Below, piece after piece: positions 24,181-35,499 of a stretch of 64,000 bases of DNA (its first letter is position 1; every line of letters begins with the position of its first letter). Location of the stretch: positions 1 to 64,000 of the forward strand of contig JAHQIW010000938.1 of assembly GCA_019055375.1 (NCBI GenBank), given 5' to 3'. Origin of the DNA: Parelaphostrongylus tenuis. Taxonomy: Eukaryota; Nematoda; Chromadorea; Rhabditida; Metastrongylidae. The notes below the pieces were generated by a model. It was not told the origin of the DNA. It ran no database searches and saw only the letters and a list, made by a program, of their open reading frames with translations. A program made the translations under genes and the position numbers.

Positions 24181-25319
24181 ATCGAACAGACCTCAGCATC
24201 TTCTGTCTCAGTAGTTCCATTCCTGGGTGTTCTCAAGGAATTCCCACAGCATGCGTCGCTCCGCTTGATCGTAGGGAGACTTCTGATCTCGTAGAGTTAA
24301 ACTTCATCCCAAATTTCGCAGGAACTGTCACCAATGGAATGAGGTGTGTACGGTTTGAAATATTGCCGAAATGACTCAAATATAAACATCTGAAGAAAGA
24401 ATGAGAACGATGACACAACGAAGAAGAATGAGGCGTAGAATAATGGAATATCAAGTTGTCTAATGATAGAAAAGAGTGATGGGAATCTCCCCCTACGCCC
24501 TTCGCGAGATCATACTACTGTAGAAGCAAAAAACCAATACTTTGAGAATAAACTCTTCTTGCACGAACTATACTGAATGTAAGAAAAAAATGTAAAGAGG
24601 ATACAAATTGCCTATGATATTTAACAATGATATTCTGTTCACGAAAGTCATTCTCAATAGCACAGAGAATTCTCGCATGGCTTGAAAAACAGCTAAAAAT
24701 CGCCAAACCAATGATAAAATGGAAAGGTGGAGAAGGATGAGATGAATTGTTCCAAGCATCTCGTGCTTTCTATTAGTGCAGTCCAGCTGTGAAAAATGTA
24801 GGAATATCTCATAAATCGAATTTATCAAATTGGTGAGAAGTATTTGCGATCTAAGATCGCGCTGAAGCTGCAATTACTTCTGTTAATTCGCTTAAAATGT
24901 CGAGGACAATGAAATCGACGAAATTGGGTTCCTCTGCAACATATCGCGTAGCATTGAAAAGTTCAGCTTTTACGATTACCTTCCCATAACTTCTGATGAA
25001 GTTGGTGCAAAAGTAACTGCGCTAAGCATCGTTGAAATGCATCTTCTTTACGAAACTTCTTGAACCACCGTTGAGCTGTCGTACCTCAGCAGCACGTGGA
25101 ACAAACGCGTTGTTAAGATTGCAAAATGCCTCCGCTCCTTTACAACCCATTTTTTTGAACTCACAGTCTGCAACCGTAACTAGGCAAAAAGAACTCCTTT
25201 CGAAAGTCTAGAATGAATATGAAATAAACAGCAAGTAATACATCATTGACAACACAAGTAGTACATCATCGACATCAAAACATAAAGTGAGAAATGCGCA
25301 TAAAATTTATCTATCATAT

Positions 25320-25490
25320 AGCCTGTGAGAATGCTCAAAGCCTTTTCGAGGTTGGTACGTCCGAGATGTACATGCTTTCGGCGGTGTCGCCCACTTCATC
25401 AGTGGCCCACGCCCCACACTGACTCAAAGCAGTGATGGAGAGATATTATTTATGGTGATAGCACATGATATTGTGTTATCACCATTCTTT
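25320..25490 (-). mobile_element. Half element, family 3, with decayed hammerhead
   Basis: It starts with the family 3 end (CCTGTGAGAATGCTCAAAGC). On the minus strand it carries GGGCCA, CTGATGA, a stem, CGAAAG, then CATGTAC. The CUGAUGA box is intact, but the bases after GAAA no longer give the GUA triplet and stem I. Only one arm is present; a family 1 element begins about 180 bases further on. Confidence 0.5.
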
Positions 25491-25714
25491 ATAACATACC
25501 ATGCTAAATATAGCCATATTTCAGAAGATAATTCAATATCAAACGGCGCATTTCAGCAATAATGAACCGCAATTTTCCACCAATCTAATATTAGGCTATA
25601 GTTTTATGAGAATTTTTTTCCATTCAACTGTTTTCATAAACCTCGCTCCAAACAATGTATAATCCGAAGAAAAAATCTTGAGCCTATCATGAGGTCTCCT
25701 ATAGCACTTATATA

Positions 25715-25757
25715 ATGCTAGACACGTGCTTCGGCTTTTCAACCTCATCAGTAGCAC
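25715..25757 (-). ncRNA. Hammerhead ribozyme, family 1, one core change
   Basis: Stem I GUGCUA pairs with UAGCAU. The core is CUGAUGA, with stem II GGUU-GAAA-AGCC, then GAAG instead of GAAA, stem III CACGUG-like, and a GUC site. The single core change converts the A15.1-U16.1 pair to G-U, so activity may be reduced rather than lost. Confidence 0.65.
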
Positions 25758-26085
25758 TGTGCCTTTCAGTTCACACAGTCGCTTGGAGGGAGAGAAATCC
25801 CCTACATTTAAAGCATTAGACGCCGAATAACAAATAACCGCATATCAGGTGACAAAATCTCCCCACATTACACCGATATTTCGAAAGGTAGATTACACAG
25901 TTTTGATCAGTCGAATGCTAAAGGTATAATTCGTTTTATCAGCCATGAGCGATCGACTGTTGGTTACTGCAACGTCGAACGATTTTATCACCCGGCATGC
26001 GGTGATTTGTTGATCCGGCGTCCGATTCCTTTATTTGTAGGGGGTTCATACCCCTGCAAAGGATTGGCTGGAGCGAAATACACCC

Positions 26086-26128
26086 TGCTACTGATGAGGC
26101 TATGTTGCCGAAACACACGTGTCTAGCA
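26086..26128 (+). ncRNA. Hammerhead ribozyme, family 1, complete core (GUC site)
   Basis: Stem I 5' UGCUA (26086-26090) precedes CUGAUGA (26091-26097). Stem II GGC-UAUGUU-GCC (26098-26109) is followed by GAAA (26110-26113). Stem III CAC with a two-base loop AC and closing GUG leads to U16.1 and C17 (26122-26123). Stem I 3' UAGCA (26124-26128) pairs with all five bases of UGCUA. All conserved hammerhead residues are present. Predicted cleavage is after 26123. It is the right arm of the 25.7 kb element. Confidence 0.83.
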
Positions 26129-26379
26129 CTGTAAATATAACATAACAGACCTCATGACAGGCTTGAGATATGTTATCAGATTTATGTGTAATCGTTCACT
26201 GATAAACTGACACGGAGCTGATTTCAATCCTTTAGAACTCCAAAATCAAAGGAAAACTCCAAAACATCCTCGAACTCAGCTTTTAGATTTTTTTTATTCG
26301 AGTAGAAGTACAAATAGAATGCAGGTAGAGCAGGGCTAAAAAGTTATAGGAGTCGCTCGAGTGGTCCGTACTTGAAACG

Positions 26380-27060
26380 AATTTGGCGCGCTCGCGACAC
26401 CCAGCACAACACAAGGGCAATTGGACGCCGGCGGCGGCGCCCGGCGCCAAGTCCATTCGGTGGCGGCGAGCCAGTCGGCTTGGTGGTTGCCGCGGCCCGG
26501 CAGCCGAGCGGTTGGCTACCACGACCACTGTGGATGCTGTTGGCCGCCGCCGATCAGGTGAGAGCTGCAGACCGCCAGACACGCACCGGCTAATGACCAT
26601 CGGCCATCGACCATTACCACCACGAGGACGACACTCGGCGGACCAGTCGACCCTACCCGACCCGACCCGATCCGAGTTGATTCGTTCGTCCATCCGTCCG
26701 TCTGTCACGCGTCACGGCACGAGTTGTGCCTAGAATTCTGGACTCAGTGCTTCGTGTGCAAACGTGATGACGCCTCATTCAAGTGGAGCAATGCAGAAAG
26801 CAAATGCTACTAATAGAAAGAGTTAGCTGAGAATGATGCGAATTAGGAGGTCGCAGCAACGCGCTAGTGTACGACAGAGACGCAGAGCATCACGGCTGCT
26901 TAGGCATCATGACCACTGCGACCGACCCAACCGCCGCGATCATACCGAGCACCCTGGGTGGCTGGCTGGATGGCCGAGTGGCTGCGTCGCCGGTCGGCAT
27001 CGCGACAGATGAGAGCATCTCGTCATCAGATCGAAACTAGTAGTCGACTCTCTACTGTTC
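26380..27060. promoter_or_regulatory. GC/CpG-rich island, possible promoter or first exon
   Basis: Against the AT-rich background this stretch is strongly G/C- and CpG-rich (for example GGCGGCGGCGCCCGGCGCC at ~26430). Frames of 73-141 codons are open on both strands, as expected from base composition. On plus, a perfect donor CAG|GTGAGA sits at ~26553. It lies about 3 kb upstream of the first supported exon of the minus-strand gene, so it could hold a promoter, a 5' UTR exon or a divergent transcript start. No frame has a recognised domain. Confidence 0.35.
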
Positions 27061-27184
27061 TCGAGAAACAAAAGACGGGGGATATAGCGGAGTAATCGTT
27101 GAAGCAGTGTGTCGCGAAGCAAGATGCTAGGTCAGCCTCATTCGGCAACGTTCTCTTACAAATCCATGGGGGAATCACCTTAGC

Positions 27185-27370
27185 TTGGTTATCTCCATAA
27201 TTACAAGGAGAATCGACTCAACGAGCACTCTTCGACATTCATAAAGAAGACGAAATCCTCGAGAAGCAGTCGAAATAACACGCGAAATGTTCGAAGACCT
27301 TTATGGACGATGAGTGCAAAGAGACCAAGGCGAATGCAAGAAGTGCTTGATACGTAAATTACATGTGATG
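27185..27370 (+). mobile_element. SINE, family B
   Basis: It shares the family B body: a TACAAGGAGA-type phrase, CGACATTCATAAAGAAGACG, GAGAAGCAGTCGAAATAACA and GCGAATGCAAGAAGTG. It corresponds base by base with the 13.4, 54.7 and 56.4 kb copies with frequent substitutions and a missing or decayed head. Confidence 0.5.
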
Positions 27371-29302
27371 GGTGTGATGATGGCTCATGTGATAATAACT
27401 ATTACCAATAATAACAATAATAATAACATATTAGTGATATTAGTACTTAACAACATTGATAATAGGGATAATTAACAATAATAACACTAATGAAGTTAAT
27501 AACCATAGGATTTCGGAGCAACTGATGATTGATCCAAACTAACTGCCAGAATCAAATTTCTTCAATTCTTCGAATTTCCAATTAGCAAAAACAAAAACTT
27601 TGCTGGCAGCAGGGTGTAATGATAGATTTCGCCATAACATTGAATACCTCTAATCAACCCATACTTTTTCGAAAGTATAGTTTAATTGCGGGAAGTACAC
27701 AGGTAGCATACTTTTTAACTTTGAAGAGGTATCAACGTAAACTAAGCTTTTTTCAGAAGCCACCTACTCTGAATATTGCGACCTTTAGTATATCTGATAA
27801 GAACTCTATGTAATGCTCCCGCTAAATACAGAATTCCCAGCACGGAGAAAAAAAAACAGCCCCGAAATATCCGACCCGTTAATTCAGCCCAAATGCAGCC
27901 CATTACTCCAGTCTTATCCTAGGAACAGCTGGCCGACAGCTTGGCACTCATTGCAAATTCAGCAGAATCGGGCTGCAGCTCATTTGGTCAACATTCAATA
28001 GCAATACAATTCTACCTAACACAATTAAGCGTCTTGTAAATTCGAAATGACGGGTCAACTCGAGAATTCAATAAAAAAGTTTCTGATAGAAGCATAGCAG
28101 TAAACGATGTTGGGCATCGAATTTCCCCTAGACAAGTAACATCACTTGTTTCGACCTTGTGTACCCGCAAGGTCAACGATTGATAAATTCCGCTGCAAAT
28201 TTAAAATACTACCGGTTTAATGTTGCAGTAGCTCATTCTATTTATGAAATAGATGTTTAAACTTTTCTTTGTCATCTCACAAGTTCTGCAATAACGGTCG
28301 ATACAGAGATTTTCCACCTGATATATGAAAAAAAAATATAAATGTACCAATTTTTCAAGCGGGAAGATATTAGACGACCAAAGTGAACCTCCACTGTATT
28401 GACCATCGAGTTTTTCAATCTCTTATCAAGAGTTGAATGTATTGTGTCAGTCTGAATGTAAAGAAAATGATACTCTTACAAAACAGTACCAAAGAGTAAA
28501 ACCTTTAATAGAACATTTTTGGTCAGCTCTCAATGAAGTGTCCTACTCTCAATAATGGTAGATGCATTTAGAAAACGGATAAAAAATCCACTATTTGAAA
28601 AGCCCCTTCTTCAATAATTCCTAATGTTCTTATCAAAATTTCTATGTCCGATTATGTGATATGGGTAAAAACTGATGTTGAACTTTAGTGCACACTGTGA
28701 CATATTACCTCAGCGCAATTAGCCTAAACCTCTAGAAACAGATTCATGAGAGCTTCTTCTGTATCGCTTCATTCTAATCCATAAAAATGGCCTGCCTTTT
28801 TTTAATAAATGCAGGAAAAAAAGAAACTGAAACAATCCAGCAAAACTGATAATACGAATAAGTGACCATGTTAAAAAAGAATGAAAGATTTCAAACATGG
28901 TCGAAAGGAAGATAAAGCGAAGGTTCCGTTTGGTTTCGTGGATAGTGTGTGAGTTTCCCTTTAGCGTGAACACGGCTTCGAAGCTCACCCGAGGGTCCGA
29001 GAGTTGCTCCTATCTCAGCAAAATTGCGTTTACAAAAACGATAGCAGCTGGCTGCGGAACTGCTCACTGACGTATTAGGCTTAATTATAAAACCATACGA
29101 AATAAAATCCATTTTTCGCATTAAATGGAGCATTAGAACAAAGATCGCAGAGTGCGTTGAACTCCCGCACGAGCTGTCACTGAATGTCGTCGGCCCGCCC
29201 CGATGTCAGCCCGGAAATTTGAATGCTCGCCAGCCGTCGGTTGCTCTCCTGCTCCTCTAGTCGAGGCTTTCTATTCAAAATTGCATTTATATCGCAACTA
29301 AC

Positions 29303-29373
29303 AAATGCATTGAATTCAGGTCCAGGCCTGAGAGGAGGTATCGAATTGCTGCTGCTGCTGCTGTTTGGTGTTG
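29303..29373 (-). CDS. Candidate upstream exon, Ser-run and Pro-rich
   Basis: On minus, acceptor GTCAATAG is followed by TPNSSSSSNSIPPLRPGP and EFNAF, then a good donor TTT|GTTAGT. The exon ends in phase 0, which would allow joining to exon 1 of the AT-hook/HTH gene at 23217. The frame also continues open past the donor for 42 codons to a TGA at 29177, so it could instead be a terminal exon. The AGC run reflects a CAG/CTG triplet repeat. Confidence 0.3.
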
Positions 29374-29429
29374 CTATTGACACAAGGTTTACGTTAGATA
29401 TTCATACAGCAAAGTGCTGTCTTTGATAC

Positions 29430-32400
29430 ACCAAGTCCATGAAAGAAACCTAAGCAAAAACACCGAAAACGTCACAAAGAAAAGCGTTTGAACAAGAGAA
29501 AGAGATAAGGAATAAGAGCGATAGGCGGTGAGAATTCCCCAAAGATTACACCTTTAACTTTTTGAAAAACACGAGTTGAAAAAAAATCTCGTTGCAAATT
29601 CCAGCAGTTAAAAGCTCCTTGTAGCAGCAGAAAAAAGTACTTTTTCTTTTCGTTATTGAAGTAATGGAAACGAGCAAAGCTGTCAAAATGTAACAACACA
29701 GTAAAACTTGATCGTTTGAACGCCGTTCATGGTAGAAAAAAATTCACAACAGAAAAGAAAACCTCATCTAATTCTTTTCTCAGATTGTGAAAGCTTTAAA
29801 AATGTTTCATTTATTGGCGAAAAGTAAGAAATGTTTGCTTGAGAGCGGCAGTATCGAAAACAAAATAAACCTCTTCGTATCGAATAACGGCTGGTGGCTG
29901 GCTGCACGCCGCTGCACGCTGTTCGATCTTAAAAGATAAGGAATATAATAAAACAACTATTAAATAACGGGTATTGATGAAAGACGGCCGCCATCGTTTC
30001 GTAACGGAAATATGAAAATGGGCACGACTAAAAAACAAATATATCACTGCGTCAGCTTCATCAATAGTGACTAGCTGCTGAACCCCCCATATATCCAGCC
30101 GATCTTAGTGGGGTTCCCACGCAGCAGCTGAATGTGATTATGAATGAATGAGCTGACTATGACTAAAGCAATACGAATAAGTAAAACACTAAGCTGTTGT
30201 TTTGATATTATTCACATATATCCACGGCATCATAGTTTCAATCAATAGCTAGTAAAATTTTTTCCAGACACCTTTATTTTGGTTATAAATAGAGTAAATT
30301 TGAAGAAAAAAGTCATTACTGATCATTGAAGCAGAAAATCCAAAGTTCATAAAGTGAATTTAAGCGTAATTCCTTACATGGTAGCACGAAAATAAACTGA
30401 AACTTCATAATTTAGAATTCAAACTAGGCTTTGAAAGGTTTGAGTAATGTTTGATATGAAGGTGAAATATATATGAGTTATTCGTGGGTGTTATTCGGAA
30501 GGAATTCATCAACATCTGAAATTTAGATTGTTCACCATATAAAAACTGTAAACAACACGCCTACTGGCTTGGTTTTCTCGAATAAATTTTTTACATTTCT
30601 TTTTTCTTCTCAGCTCTAACTTTCCTGTCTGATCGCTTACACATCAGAAAATATCCTTTCCATTACAGCAATGGGAATTGATATGTCACATGCACAGTGA
30701 GATTTATTTATTAAACTCCTTGCTTTCTATTTATTTTAAAACGTCTCTCGGTATGCATAAAATGAAAATGAATAGCATCACGCTCGAGCTAAACTACGTC
30801 TCCTACATTGAGCTTTGCCATATATTCGCTCACATTCGTCCTAGATTTGTTTCAGTAATTGTTCCTCACATACCTGAACTATAGATATGAAAATACGACC
30901 ATCCTTCATTTATACGTTACACTTTGAAAACTACTAAAATCAGATTGCGAATCACCAATTCTTGTTCCTACGAAAAAAATTGATCTAAAGGTCGACTAAA
31001 GTGTGAATGATCTTTATGAAGACTGTCATATATTTTTCAGTGAAACATTTATAGTTAGCCCAGTTTATACTCTTGAAGATTCAAAACAAAACCCGCAAAT
31101 AATGTATAAGTTCTTTCACAAAAGTCAAACACGCATAAATGGGTGAAAAATGGAAAAAACCATGACTTCAAATGCAATCGATCAATGAATTTCGAAATCG
31201 ACGATTTAATGAGTTCGTTCCGGAAAATTCAAATTATATTTTCATGAAGCATTGATGAATGACTTACACACTAAAGCTCATGGACTTTAGTGATAAAATT
31301 TGGAAGCCACTGGAGTGAAAAATGTTAAAAGTTTAGAGATTTGAGACGAAAATATTGGTTATGGAGTTTTGTACCGAAATCCTTAGCCACAGGAACTTCA
31401 AATACTAGCCGAAATTGGGCATCTGAATGAGACCTGGTTAGTGTATTCTTTCTCCACACATAAGCCGTTCCACGATCTTACATGAACGGTCAATCACAAC
31501 ACTTACATAACACCATAGTATAGTTGACAAGAGTTTTTCTGTCTCTCTGTGGTTTGAGAGAATTTACAGAATTTACAGTTCATCATATTTGAGAAAAAGT
31601 TCCTCATTATGTTCGACTTCATGAGTTTGAGATGTTCACCAAAAAAAGTTGTGCCTTTTTTAGAAAGGGCCTTTCATTACTTGCAAATTTCCAGTAACTA
31701 GTCAAAGCAGCAAACTGCTCGAAACTATCCAGACTGTCCATTATCTTTTGAGTTGAACATCAAACATCTGTTTACCTAAGTACGTAGAAGACCCGTCTTC
31801 ATTGGTAGGATGAGCTACCTCTTAGTACCACTAATTTTCACGTGGTCAAAAATTCGCTGATTAATTTTCTCACCTATACCTCCGAAATCTACCCAATGAT
31901 TTACCACCACCATTTGCTAGGCGATGGATGTCCTTGGCTATCGAGCTGTGTACGGTCACAAACCGACAGAATAATACAAGTTGGGAAGTTTACATTACAA
32001 TTACACAAGAAGAAACTTCAAGAAACAGTAAACCAATGTCAACAATGTGTGAATAAAACCTGGTTATACGTTTGCGAAACTCTTTCCGAACAGAACTGGA
32101 CTATTTATAGCGACTTGTGCTTTTGACCGAATGAAGGAAAGTCAAGGAGAAAATCCTGCCATGTGAACGATGATCCAATCCACAACTTCTCGTGCAAACG
32201 ATTCACATATGCACCACGTGTCAGGGAAGTTCAAGACAAAATGTAACTTTCGGCTTCTACAAGTGAGTAGACGGAGCTAAGCGTAAGGAATCCGTTTCGT
32301 GCAATATTTCTCATCGTCATGAAGATCATCAACAAGCACGCTCATGTATTTTCCCTAGGTAGAATTGACTGCTAAAGCATTTCGCAGAAAAAGGCCATTT

Positions 32401-33590
32401 AAAGATGAAATGATGTGTACTTGAAAACCAGCACAATAAAAATGTGTCTGAAAAATTTTTATAGCGTTATCGTACGACAGAAATACACCGATATGAAATA
32501 TTTGGATAGAATGTCCTGAGCAAAGAACATATATGAACTGACAATTTTAACTCAAAGAAAACCGGTTACTTATTCATATGTTTATATCGGGGAGTTGGAA
32601 AACACGTTATAATCTAATCAAGATATATTGCACACATATTATTCGTTGTAATTTAATGGAGTACTTTATTCTTACAAATGAGAAAAAATATAGTGATATC
32701 GCCACATTGGGAGAAAAATGGGTTAATTCTTGACTTGATTTTTAATCCTTATCAAAATTTATTTATAATCTATCTACAAAGCAAGATTACTACTTGATGC
32801 CTCCCTGAAGAGAAAGTAAACTTGAAGGATGGATAGATAAAAACTAGGCGATAAAACTAGTGACGAGTCTCAAGTAAAGTCGATTGAGTAAATTTCTCAG
32901 CAACTAACGTCGTCGTCCGTTGAGTATATAAAATAGAGAGCGAGAACGCAAAATAAAATTTATTATGCCGCAGCCAACAGCCAGCACACACACACACAGC
33001 CCCTCTTCTAAACGATATTGCCATCGATTTTAGCGAAATTGTGCTTTTTACGAAACTGAGTATGAGAAACACACACACACACACACACATATGTCGATGT
33101 GAAGAAAACAACCGAGGCAAGAAGAATTTTGGGGGGAAAAAAGATAGACAGGCGAAGAAAAAAAAAAGCGGGAGAGTTTGAAGCCAACGACGTCCAGCAC
33201 GAAAATTATGAATTCATTACGGAAACGGAAGTTAGTGATGAGGGTTGAAATTGAAACCACCGGACGAGTCACGACTTCATTCTCGTCATCATGGCTCAGT
33301 CCGGTTTGATGCCGATTTGAACGTTATCAGTTTAGCATAGATAAGCTTGGCTTTTCTCTTATAAATACAACAAAATAATGAGTTTAGCTGAAAAGGAATG
33401 AGAGCAGAAATCAATATGAGTTACTACCGCCAGAACAACAGATTTCGAAACCTAGTTGATTTCGCATGTAGTTCCAATAAATGAATCATTTTCAGCACTG
33501 CAAAACAAGTCATATAGCATCCCTCTACATCCTTCCCTTAGAATTGACAATATTCTCTTATTTTCTATGAAACATTCACATAGCGATCAA
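29430..33590. other. No gene recognised
   Basis: The stretch is AT-rich with short frames only. A (CA)n run lies at 33069-33089. No exon with consistent splice signals could be defended on either strand. Confidence 0.4.
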
Positions 33591-33687
33591 ATTTATAGTC
33601 ATAATAATTACACAAGGCATAGTCTGTGAGTCATAATAATTACAAGGCATAGTCTGTGTTTAGAGCCTTTTCGAGGTTGATACGTCA

Positions 33688-33734
33688 GAGCTATACGTAC
33701 GTTTCGGCGGTATCGCCCGCTTCATTAGTAGCCC
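33688..33734 (-). ncRNA. Hammerhead ribozyme motif, family 3, G5A change
   Basis: Stem I GGGCUA pairs with UAGCUC. The core reads CUAAUGA (consensus CUGAUGA), then stem II GCGG-GCGAUA-CCGC, GAAA, stem III C-GUAC-G and a GUA site. The only core defect is G5 to A, which is expected to abolish cleavage. Confidence 0.55.
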
Positions 33735-33914
33735 ACGCCTCTTACTGAACCCTACTTTATAAGCAGAGATGGCTAGACGTAGTTATGTTGACAGCACATG
33801 ATACTGTGTTATCACTATTCTTTCGATCGATGGATTGCGGCTAGTAGTGAATAAGTATAAAAATCCATACCATCGACTGTCTTTAGATCTAAAGTATGGT
33901 TTAGTGTGGGGCGT

Positions 33915-33961
33915 GGGCCACTGATGAAGCGGGCGACACTGCCGAAATGAACGTATGGTTC
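33915..33961 (+). ncRNA. Hammerhead ribozyme motif, family 3 (GUA site)
   Basis: Stem I GGGCCA (33915-33920) pairs with UGGUUC (33956-33961). CUGAUGA (33921-33927), stem II GCGG...CUGC with one G-U pair, and GAAA (33944-33947) follow. Stem III is weakened (UGAACG), and the site is GUA ending at 33955. One stem I pair differs from the left arm by a compensatory change (C-G here, U-A there). Confidence 0.55.
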
Positions 33962-34019
33962 TGACGTAACAACCTAAGAGTCAACTTCTCACAGACTATA
34001 CAAGCTATGGAAGCTATGG

Positions 34020-35450
34020 ATTCCAATTAATGCGATACATAACCGTTTCGAAATAAGGAACTCATCTCAAGATTTCTCCCTCCAGAAGTCCAAAAAAGTG
34101 TAATTGACCTGAGAAATACAATATAATTATAAGCGACCTCCATAAAAATTTGAAGATTACGGACAAGAAAAAGACGACTACGCTCATTTCCGCATGAAAT
34201 CTCTTGCAATGCACTGCAGATGTTTCTTAATTGATAAGCACCTATGATCAGACTTGCAGGGTTTTATATAATTAGGAAAAAAAATACTTACGAATTTCCA
34301 AGTCTTTGCTCAGATATCAAGTAAACTTCTTTCTATTCAAGCACTATACGAAATCGTGGAAAAAAAATTGCTCAAATTTCTGCTACATTAAATGATTGCT
34401 TTGAAGATTCAAGACGTTGAATCTATCCAATAATTCATTTCAAGAGAGTTAGAGCTTCAAAATTTTTTGATGTTCATTGTCGTGGTTAATCCACTTTACT
34501 TTCACAATCAAACGAAACATTCCCGATAATACACAACAAGCTAGGGGGTAGGGATTTCTCAGCATAATGCATCCCTAATAAGAAGTGATTTTCCCTAATG
34601 AAGAAAAAAAAACAAGCTGTAGGAAATAAAGCATGGCTAAAAAAGCATCATAAGAATGGGTTTAGAAAAACGGTGAGTAACGTCTGAAATCTACGAAAGG
34701 ATCTATAAAATTCAAAATAGCAGGATGTCACCACTTCTAGAACAATAATTTGAGGACAGTGAATACCTTCGATCGATTGACTAGCTAGGTTACAAAAAAC
34801 AAATTTCGAAAGAAACCCTAACCGAGTATTGATTGCTTTAGTCAAGTTTTCGATCCGTTATTGAAACACAAGACGAGATTTCTTTCAAAATACACACCCA
34901 CATCAAGCTCTATGGTTAAACAATGACTCATCGCGTGATTCAGACAAAAGAAAAAAATAGGAGAAAAAAATTTGGATGGAAATTGTTACACAGACAAAAT
35001 CTTCGACTACCCACATACAAAGAAAAAATAACGTTATTTTCTTAACCCTTATATTTCAGATAATTATTTTATACAAGGAATAAAAAGCGAACATGTAAGT
35101 CTCACCATGAAAGGAAAAACAAAATAAAAAGAAGAAAAAAAAACAAGGCAGATCACGAACCACTTATGGGAGCACTTCCAGACGAAATCAAGGCAGAAAA
35201 AGCAAATGTTGAAATTATGCATTAATCGACTGCTTTGCTACAAGGAATCAAAAAGCTGCACAGTTATTGATTTTTTAGCTTCAAGATTTCCTGCACTTGT
35301 CGGAATTGCGCATTAAACTTTGAAAATCACACGGAGATCAAAATCCTCTTAGGTCCGAAAAGAAAACGATGTTTGATTAATTTCTTTCGCCAAGAAAAAC
35401 AACAAAGAAAATCTAACGTGGCTCTTCTCTTGGAGAGGAGAATCAAACCA
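34020..35450. other. No gene recognised
   Basis: AT-rich sequence with many A-runs. The small minus-strand frames lack splice signals or recognisable motifs. Confidence 0.4.
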
Positions 35451-35499
35451 AATTCAATGAACGACTCAGGGGATCAGCGAATCTACTCTTACTTCTACT

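Larger units (their letters stand above)
25665..26190. mobile_element. Fold-back element with a hammerhead in each arm, family 1
   Basis: The ~180-base arms are inverted copies. The left arm begins TTGAGCCTATCATGAGGTCT, and the right arm ends with the inverse (AGACCTCATGACAGGCTTGA). Each arm has a hammerhead facing the opposite strand (25715-25757 minus, 26086-26128 plus). The middle repeats the ACCGCATN...GTGA and CCCCACATTACACCGA phrases seen in the 46.5, 50.7 and 59.6 kb copies. There is no open frame of note, so the element is non-autonomous. Confidence 0.7.
33595..34010. mobile_element. Fold-back element with a hammerhead in each arm, family 3
   Basis: The left arm (CATAGTCTGTG...CCTTTTCGAGGTTGATACGT...) and the right arm (...ACGTAACAACC...CACAGACTATA) are inverted copies. 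Each arm carries a family 3 hammerhead with a GUA site. A ~30-base tandem duplication of the left tip (CATAATAATTAC...AAGGCATAGTCTGTG) occurs at 33598-33659. There is no coding frame. Confidence 0.65.

Noticed and set aside
26283..26733. 141-codon minus and 116-codon plus frames in the GC-rich island
   Set aside because: Open on both strands because of GC-rich composition. No domain, and no single frame preferred.
27400..27495. AATAATAAC-rich stretch as a regulatory array
   Set aside because: Simple A/T/C-rich trinucleotide drift (AATAATAACA words). No consistent unit or spacing.
30035..30080. Minus-strand TTGATGAAGCTGACG as a hammerhead core
   Set aside because: No GAAA or NUH segment follows at a suitable distance.
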